NCBI GenBank assembly: GCA_021831035.1
Contig: JAKBNL010000002.1
Location: 104,488 to 168,487, forward strand
Source of the DNA: Actinomycetes bacterium
Lineage (GTDB): Bacteria > Actinomycetota > Acidimicrobiia > Acidimicrobiales > RAAP-2
Length of the DNA: 64,000 bases
Reading direction: 5' to 3'
Shown here: positions 59,056 to 64,000 of the stretch, piece by piece
How the letters are laid out: every line of letters begins with the position of its first letter
Numbering within the stretch: the first letter of the stretch is position 1
Notes under the pieces: model-generated
Told to the model about the DNA's origin: nothing
Database searches by the model: none
What the model saw: only the letters and a program-made list of their open reading frames with translations
Made by a program: the position numbers and the translations under genes

Positions 59056-61137
59056 TCAGCCCCCCAGGGCGCTCGGGCGGTCGTCGCCGCCGGCCGCGTG
59101 CCACCAACTCGGCGAACCCGCGACCAGGTTCTGGGGGTCGTTGCCGCGCTGGTCGGCCTCGATCACGTGCAAGACGGCGTTGATCAGGGAGAGGTGGGTC
59201 AGCGCCTGGGGGAAGTTCCCCAGGTGGCGCAGGGTCAGCGGGTCCAACTCCTCGCCGTAGAGCCCGAGCTGGCTGGCCGCGCTGATCAGCTTCTCGCAGT
59301 GGGCCCGCGCGAGGTCGAGCTCGCCGATCTCCACGAGCGCCGACACCATCCAGAACGAGCACACCGTGAAGGTCCCCTCGCCCTCGCCGTCCAGGCCGTC
59401 GTCGGTCCGATCGGTGGCGTAACGCTTGACGAAGGCACCGTCGCCGAGTTCGTCGGCGATCGCGAACACCGTCCGGCGCACGCGCAGATCGCTGCCCGGG
59501 AGGAATCCCATCATCGGGATGAGCAGCAGGGACCCGTCGACGTCGTCGCTGCCGTAGGCCTGGGCGAAGTACCCGCGTTCGCTCACTCCCTTCTCGCAGA
59601 CGTCGGCGTGGATCTCCTGGGCCGCCGCCCACCACGACGCCGCGCGCTCGTGCTCGCCGCGCAGTGTCGCCAGTCGGGCCCCGCGATCGCAGGCCACCCA
59701 GCACATCACCTTGGAGAAGGTGAAGTGCCGTGGCTCACCGCGGACCTCCCAGATGCCGTGGTCGGGCTCCTTCCACGCCTCGAGGACGGCCTCGACGGCC
59801 TGGACGACGATGCGCCAGGACCGCTCGCTCAGCGAGTCGCGCGACCGGGTGTGCTCGAACACGCAGTCCACGAGCGCGCCGAGGATGTCCAACTGGAGTT
59901 GGTCGACCGCCCCGTTACCGACGCGCACGGGCCGGCTGCCGCCGTAGCCCGTGAGGTGGTCGAGCTCGCCCTCGGCCGGGTGGGAGCCGTCGTCGACGGG
60001 GTAGAGCACGTTGAGCCGCCGACGGCTGCGGGCCGCGGCCCGACCGGTCTCGCTGTGGGGCTCGAGCACGTCGCCCAAGAAGGCGAGGAAGTCGTCGGCC
60101 TCGGAGTCGAAGCCGAGGGCGTGCATCGCGCGCAGGGTGAACGACGCGTCGCGCACCCAGGTGTAGCGGTAGTCCCAGTTGCGCCCACCGCCGATCACCT
60201 CGGGCAGCGAGGTCGTCGGCGCGGCGAGCAGCGCCCCGGTCGGCGCGTAGGTGAGGCCCTTGAGGGTGAGCGAGCTGCGCTGGAGCAGTTCGCGCCAGGG
60301 ATGGTCGGGGAAGCGGCCGCCGTCGATCCAGTCGCGCCAGAAGCGGCTCGTCTCGGTCCGGCACTCCTCCACCGCCTCGCGGGTCGTGGGGTAGGGACTG
60401 TCGGACCAGCTGAGGACGGTGAAGATCGACTCGCCCTCGTTCAGCCGGCGTCGCGCGCGCACCGCGCGCCCCTCGATGCCAAAGCGCACGTCCCCGGTGA
60501 GGGTGAGCTGGGGTGTCTCGGCGTTCGTGGTGCGCACGACGTCGTAGGTCGAGCCGCTGTACTCCCAGCGGGCATCGTCGCGGCCGTAGTCGAAGGAGGG
60601 CTCGCAGTTGAGCGCGACGTCCACACTGCCGTGCAGGCACGTCGCCACCCGCACGAGGCAGTGGAGGGCGTCGAAGTCCCCGGGGGTGCGCTTGTGATGG
60701 TTGGTGCGTTCGCCCTCGCGGTACCAGGGGGCCATGCCGAGGAAGTCGTGGACGATGAGCCAGCCCCCCCGGGTCTGCCAGGTCGTGGCCAGGACCATCG
60801 TGCCCGGCACGTACTGGCGGTGCGCCGGCACGGCGCTGTCCACGGGCGCGAGCCGGAACGACCCCGCCGCCCGGTCGAGCACGGTGCCAAAGACACTGGG
60901 GTCGTGGGGCCGGGGCAGGCACAGCCACTCCACCGCCCCCGTGGGGGCCACGAGGCACGTCGACTCGCAGTCCGAGAGGAAGGCGTAGTCGGCGATCGGG
61001 GGGAAGAGGGTCTCGAGCGAGCCCGTCTCGGCGCTGCGCCACAGGGGGGACTCCCCGACCCCCGGGACCGCCGACCGGGGACGCCGGGGCCACACGCCGA
61101 TCTGGCGATCGATCCCGGAACGGCCCGGCTCAACCAC
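59056..61137 (-). CDS. GH15 family trehalase (mycobacterial Rv2402-like)
   Basis: This glycoside hydrolase is closest by eye to the mycobacterial GH15 trehalase, which hydrolyses trehalose. The match is strong along its length, with LFPPIADYAFLSDCESTCLV, LTLKGLTYAPTGALLAAPTT, RNWDYRYTWVRDASF and HLGNFPQALTHLSLINAV. From GTG 61137 it is 693 aa. A frame open to 61248 exists but would start upstream of a TAGGCT promoter-like hexamer at 61203-61208 and consists of low-complexity Gly/Pro. The true start may be slightly later. It shares a transcript with otsA, so synthesis and breakdown of trehalose are paired. Confidence 0.88.
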   Translation of the reverse strand: MVEPGRSGIDRQIGVWPRRPRSAVPGVGESPLWRSAETGSLETLFPPIADYAFLSDCESTCLVAPTGAVEWLCLPRPHDPSVFGTVLDRAAGSFRLAPVDSAVPAHRQYVPGTMVLATTWQTRGGWLIVHDFLGMAPWYREGERTNHHKRTPGDFDALHCLVRVATCLHGSVDVALNCEPSFDYGRDDARWEYSGSTYDVVRTTNAETPQLTLTGDVRFGIEGRAVRARRRLNEGESIFTVLSWSDSPYPTTREAVEECRTETSRFWRDWIDGGRFPDHPWRELLQRSSLTLKGLTYAPTGALLAAPTTSLPEVIGGGRNWDYRYTWVRDASFTLRAMHALGFDSEADDFLAFLGDVLEPHSETGRAAARSRRRLNVLYPVDDGSHPAEGELDHLTGYGGSRPVRVGNGAVDQLQLDILGALVDCVFEHTRSRDSLSERSWRIVVQAVEAVLEAWKEPDHGIWEVRGEPRHFTFSKVMCWVACDRGARLATLRGEHERAASWWAAAQEIHADVCEKGVSERGYFAQAYGSDDVDGSLLLIPMMGFLPGSDLRVRRTVFAIADELGDGAFVKRYATDRTDDGLDGEGEGTFTVCSFWMVSALVEIGELDLARAHCEKLISAASQLGLYGEELDPLTLRHLGNFPQALTHLSLINAVLHVIEADQRGNDPQNLVAGSPSWWHAAGGDDRPSALGG

Positions 61138-61195
61138 GCCACTCCCGGGCCGACCCCACCGGGGCGCTCCGCGCGCCGACACCTCGAGTCGCCAT
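61130..61195 (-). other. Possible 21-codon leader reading frame before the trehalase
   Basis: ATG at 61195 opens a short frame that ends with TGA at 61132-61130, overlapping codons 2-3 of the trehalase GTG start at 61137. It lies 7 nt after TAGGCT. This could give translational coupling from a leaderless short frame. No homology is recognisable. Confidence 0.3.
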
Positions 61196-61202
61196 GCGCG
61201 CC

Positions 61203-61208
61203 AGCCTA
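61203..61208 (-). promoter_or_regulatory. Candidate -10 element of the trehalase-otsA operon
   Basis: TAGGCT on the minus strand lies 7 nt before the ATG of the short leader frame at 61195, the same geometry as other leaderless genes here. Confidence 0.35.
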
Positions 61209-61266
61209 ACGGCCCCACCCCCGACGGCCCCGGGCCCGGGCCCGTCACCCTTACGCGCTTCTTAAT

Positions 61267-61276
61267 CCTGATCAGG
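61267..61276. promoter_or_regulatory. Palindrome CCTGATCAGG in the trehalase/GH3 divergent region
   Basis: A perfect 10-bp palindrome sits between the two divergent carbohydrate genes, just upstream of the GH3 promoter elements. It could be an operator. At this length, chance is also possible. Confidence 0.25.
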
Positions 61277-61297
61277 TTGTGAACACGATGTCGAACC

Positions 61298-61303
61298 TAT
61301 ACT
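61298..61303 (+). promoter_or_regulatory. Candidate -10 element of the GH3 gene
   Basis: TATACT, as upstream of the LysR gene, lies 28 nt before the GTG at 61332. TTGTGA at 61277-61282 is a possible -35 with a short 15-bp spacer. Confidence 0.4.
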
Positions 61304-61331
61304 CGCCTGTCTTGAGCCCCCGACACCTCCC

Positions 61332-63920
61332 GTGTCGTCGCCCACGCCCCCACGGGACGACGAACCCCGGCCCCCCACGGCCGGGGAGGGGGCTCCGCCC
61401 TCGGCGCGCGCGGTGAGCCGCGCCGGACGACCCCTCCTGGTCGCCGCCCTCGTGGCCGCGTCGCTCACCCTCTCCGCGCCCGCGGGCGCGGCCCGGCCGG
61501 CGTCGTCGGGACGCCCGATCGCCGGACGCTGCCCCTGGGTGGCCCAGGCCCGATCGGGCGTCGCCCCGGCGCTGCTCGCGCGCGAGGTGGGCGCGCGCCT
61601 CACCCTGGCCGAGAGGGTCGCCCTGGTGTCGCTGCACAACGGGGACGGGATCGAGAACATGACCTCGCCCCTGCCCGGACTCTGCCTCCCGGCCCTCACG
61701 CTCTCCGACGGTCCGGTCGGCGTCGCCGGACGCGTCACCGGGGTCACCCAGTTCCCGAGCGCGATCGACCTGGCCGCCAGCTTCGACCCGGCCCTCGCCC
61801 ACGCCGTGGGCGCCGCCCTGGGGGCCGAGGCGCGCGCCAAGGGCATCGACGTCGTCCAGGCCCCCGAGCTGAACCTCGATCGCGTGCCCCTGAGCGGTCG
61901 CCTCTACGAGACCCTGGGCGAGGACCCGTTCCTCACCACCACGATGGGCCTCGCGCTCGCCCGGGGGATCGCCGCCTCGGGCGACCTCGCGATGCTCAAG
62001 CACCTCGGGGGCTACACCCAAGAGACGGCCCGGGCCCGGATCGACCAGGTCATCTCGCCGCGCGCCCTGGTGGAGCTGTACGACGCCCCCTTCCGGGTGA
62101 TCGTGCGCGGAGCGCCCGTGGCGGCCGTGATGTGCGCGACGGGACTCGTCAACGGCGTGCGGCCCTGCAACGACCCCTACTTCTACGGGGCCCTCGCGCG
62201 CTGGGGCTTCACCGGTGTGGTCCGCGCCGACCTGCGCGCGACCAAGAACACCGCCCTCGCCTTCGCGCGGGGCCTGGACATGATCAAGGGCGTGCACGGG
62301 CCCTCGCTCGCCTGGCTGGTCGAGCACCACCGGCTCGCCGCGCGCGCCCTCGACCGAGCGGTGCTGCGCGTGCTCACCGTGCTCTTCGCCCACGGCCTCG
62401 TGGCCCACCCGCGCCACATCGACGCCCTGGCCCCGGCGCTGACCCCGGCACACGCCGCCCTCGCCCTCGCCGAGGCCCAGGCCGGGATCGTCCTGCTCAA
62501 GGACCGCGGTGGCGTCCTGCCCCTCACCCATCCCCGGTCGGTCGCGGTGATCGGCGCCTACGCCACCCGACCCCTCACGACCGGCCAGGGCAGCGCCCAC
62601 GTCCTCGCGCCCTTTGTCGTGACGCCCCTCCAGGGCCTCACCGCCGCCCTCGGGCCGGGCAGTCGGATCACCTACGCCGCGGGCGCCCCGGGCACCTTCG
62701 CGCTCAAGTCCCTGCGCACGCTGGCCGCCTACCCGACCACGACGCTGCCCTCGATCTCCCTGGCCGACCACACGGCCCACCTCGAGGTCCGCCGGCCCGC
62801 CAACGTCACCAACGCGGTCATCACCGCCGACGCCCCGGGCACCGGGGCGGGGTGGAGCAGGTACACCACCACCCTGCACGTGGGCCGCCCCGGCCTCTAC
62901 GTCCTCAGCCTGCGCACCGTCGGGGACGCCTGGCTGCGCCTGAACGGGCGCCTCGCGATCGCCTCGCCGGGCCTGCACGCCTCGCGTGTCGAGACGACGA
63001 CCGTCCGCCTCACGCCCCGGCACACCTACACGGTGGACCTGCGCTGGTTCAGCGTCGTGCGCCAGGGCGCACCGGCCTTCGGCCTCGCCGACGCGTCGCC
63101 GGCCATCGCCCAGGCGGTGCGCGCGGCCCGCCACGCCGCCGTGGCCGTCGTCGTGGTCGGCGCGCCGGCCGGCGAGGGCGCGGACCTCGCCGGCCTCGCC
63201 CTGCCCGGCGACCAGAACGCCCTCGTGGAGGCCGTGGCCCGGGCCAACCCGCACACCGTCGTCGTCCTCGACACGGCCAACCCGGTCGCGATGCCCTGGC
63301 TGGCCTCGGTCGCCGGCGTGCTCGAGGCGTGGTACGGGGGCGAGGAGATGGGTCGGGCCCTCGCCGCGGTGCTCACCGGGGCGGTCGACCCGTCCGGCCG
63401 GCTGCCGGTCACCTTCCCGCGCTCGCTCGCCCAGAGCCCGATCGCCTCGCCGTCCGCCTTCCCCGGGGTCAACGACGTCGTGCACTTCGGGACCGGGCTG
63501 GCCGGGCTCGAGATCGGCTACCGCTGGTTCGAGGCCCACCGGGTGCGCCCCCTCTTCCCCTTCGGCTTCGGCCTCGCCTACACGAGCTTCACCCTGGCGG
63601 GTGCGCGCGCCACGGTCGGGGCTGGCCGGGTGCGCGTGAGCGTCGCGGTCACCAACACCGGCGCGCGCGCCGGCACCGACGTCGTCGAGGTCTACGTCCG
63701 CGACCCCGCCGGCACCGGCGAGACCTTCGGCCAACTGCGCGCGGTGGGACGGGTCAGCCTCGCCCCCGGCGCCACGGCCACCGCCACGGTGACGTTCCCG
63801 GTGCGCTCACTCGCCGTCTACACCGGCGGTCAACTCCACGTCGAGCCCGGCACCTACGGCGTGGACGTGGCGACGGCCGCGGGCGCGGTGGTCGCGCGTC
63901 GCTCGGTCGCGATCGGCTAG
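61332..63920 (+). CDS. Secreted glycoside hydrolase family 3 protein (beta-glucosidase type)
   Basis: This exported enzyme probably removes terminal beta-linked sugars. The 862 residues have a long basic N-terminus and a signal segment, about 28-54 (PLLVAALVAASLTLSAPAGA). The GH3 barrel keeps the substrate Arg in LDRVPLSGRLYETLGEDPFL, then KHLGGYTQE, and the nucleophile Asp in VVRADLRATKN, where SDW is usual. A PA14-like insert (GAGWSRYTTTLHVGRPGLYV) lies within the C-terminal domain and a fibronectin-III-like domain ends the protein. The nucleophile loop is diverged, so substrate range is uncertain. Confidence 0.88.
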   Translation: MSSPTPPRDDEPRPPTAGEGAPPSARAVSRAGRPLLVAALVAASLTLSAPAGAARPASSGRPIAGRCPWVAQARSGVAPALLAREVGARLTLAERVALVSLHNGDGIENMTSPLPGLCLPALTLSDGPVGVAGRVTGVTQFPSAIDLAASFDPALAHAVGAALGAEARAKGIDVVQAPELNLDRVPLSGRLYETLGEDPFLTTTMGLALARGIAASGDLAMLKHLGGYTQETARARIDQVISPRALVELYDAPFRVIVRGAPVAAVMCATGLVNGVRPCNDPYFYGALARWGFTGVVRADLRATKNTALAFARGLDMIKGVHGPSLAWLVEHHRLAARALDRAVLRVLTVLFAHGLVAHPRHIDALAPALTPAHAALALAEAQAGIVLLKDRGGVLPLTHPRSVAVIGAYATRPLTTGQGSAHVLAPFVVTPLQGLTAALGPGSRITYAAGAPGTFALKSLRTLAAYPTTTLPSISLADHTAHLEVRRPANVTNAVITADAPGTGAGWSRYTTTLHVGRPGLYVLSLRTVGDAWLRLNGRLAIASPGLHASRVETTTVRLTPRHTYTVDLRWFSVVRQGAPAFGLADASPAIAQAVRAARHAAVAVVVVGAPAGEGADLAGLALPGDQNALVEAVARANPHTVVVLDTANPVAMPWLASVAGVLEAWYGGEEMGRALAAVLTGAVDPSGRLPVTFPRSLAQSPIASPSAFPGVNDVVHFGTGLAGLEIGYRWFEAHRVRPLFPFGFGLAYTSFTLAGARATVGAGRVRVSVAVTNTGARAGTDVVEVYVRDPAGTGETFGQLRAVGRVSLAPGATATATVTFPVRSLAVYTGGQLHVEPGTYGVDVATAAGAVVARRSVAIG

Positions 63921-64000
63921 AGGGCCCGCGCCGCGGCCCGCGCCGCGGCCTTCCACAGGGGGCGCCACCGGCGGGCCTCCCGGGCCGCGCGGCGCGACTC
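63917..64000 (-). CDS. C-terminal end of an unidentified gene (runs off the window)
   Basis: An open minus-strand frame ends with TAG at 63919-63917, interlocked with the GH3 stop at CTAG. The visible 27 residues end in WRPLWKAAARAAARAL and are basic and Ala/Arg-rich. The call rests mainly on the CTAG junction that marks every other native convergent pair here. No function can be given. Confidence 0.45.
   Translation of the reverse strand, partial: ESRRAAREARRWRPLWKAAARAAARAL

Noticed and set aside
58855..61209. 784-codon plus-strand open frame opposite otsA and trehalase
   Set aside because: Shadow of two well-conserved enzymes; low-complexity composition.
61272..63734. 820-codon minus-strand open frame opposite the GH3 gene
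   Set aside because: Gly/Arg/Glu-rich shadow without homology; the GH3 frame shows clear motifs and a signal peptide.

Overview
The window is very GC-rich, densely packed DNA from an actinobacterium. The gene set combines mycothiol synthesis (mshC), a predicted F420-dependent NADP reductase, phosphatidylinositol mannoside synthesis (pgsA, PatA-like, PimA-like) and the actinobacterial MurT/GatD peptidoglycan amidation pair. The order thrS-HIT-pgsA-patA-pimA-pdxS-pdxT-yebC-ruvCAB-yajC-secD-secF-rel-hisS is a classic actinobacterial core cluster. A deep branch such as Acidimicrobiia is my inference; no rRNA or other strict marker is present.

Layout. 1-17902 (minus strand): the conserved block, from mshC and a predicted F420 reductase down to the N-terminus of hisS. 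17944-25750: InhA/FabI-type enoyl reductase, an ABC exporter, a LysE exporter, a divergent c-di-GMP pair (EAL protein and GGDEF protein), a methyltransferase and an SRPBCC protein. 25993-29442: tRNA-Val(CAC), a membrane protein, a PlsC-like acyltransferase, gatD and murT. 29628-35052: LysR regulator, AlkA-like glycosylase, a frameshifted IS110-family transposase, an M20 peptidase, a mycothiol-type DsbA-fold protein and a decayed DinB-like gene. 35070-46902: acyl-CoA dehydrogenase, S51 peptidase, divergent trpG/trpE, a two-subunit B12 acyl-CoA mutase, mscL and a complete branched-chain amino-acid ABC operon (livGFHM-K). 46989-53400: two paralogous hybrid histidine kinases flanking nnr. 53397-64000: SDR, DUF2630 protein, pirin, a secreted DUF5666-like protein, NagD-like HAD phosphatase, otsA, a GH15 trehalase, a secreted GH3 enzyme and the tail of an unknown gene.

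Genome style. All eight convergent gene pairs apart from the one at the insertion sequence end in the same shared tetranucleotide CTAG, so the two TAG stops interlock. TAG is the most frequent stop by my reading (35 TAG, 20 TGA, 1 TAA). Many first genes carry a TANNNT hexamer ending 6 or 7 nt before the start codon, which suggests leaderless transcription. This pattern also helped choose several start codons.

Most interesting points: the interlocked CTAG stops; the fully overlapping divergent trpE/trpG promoters; a natural LOV-like domain that has lost its photoactive cysteine in one hybrid kinase and decayed further in its paralogue; a B12 mutase whose specificity residues (Phe/Gln) point to isobutyryl-CoA rather than methylmalonyl-CoA; an M48-like membrane protein without the zinc motif; and an inverted repeat sitting on the murT promoter. 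No CRISPR array, prophage or rRNA was found, and no gene-free stretch exceeds 300 bases.
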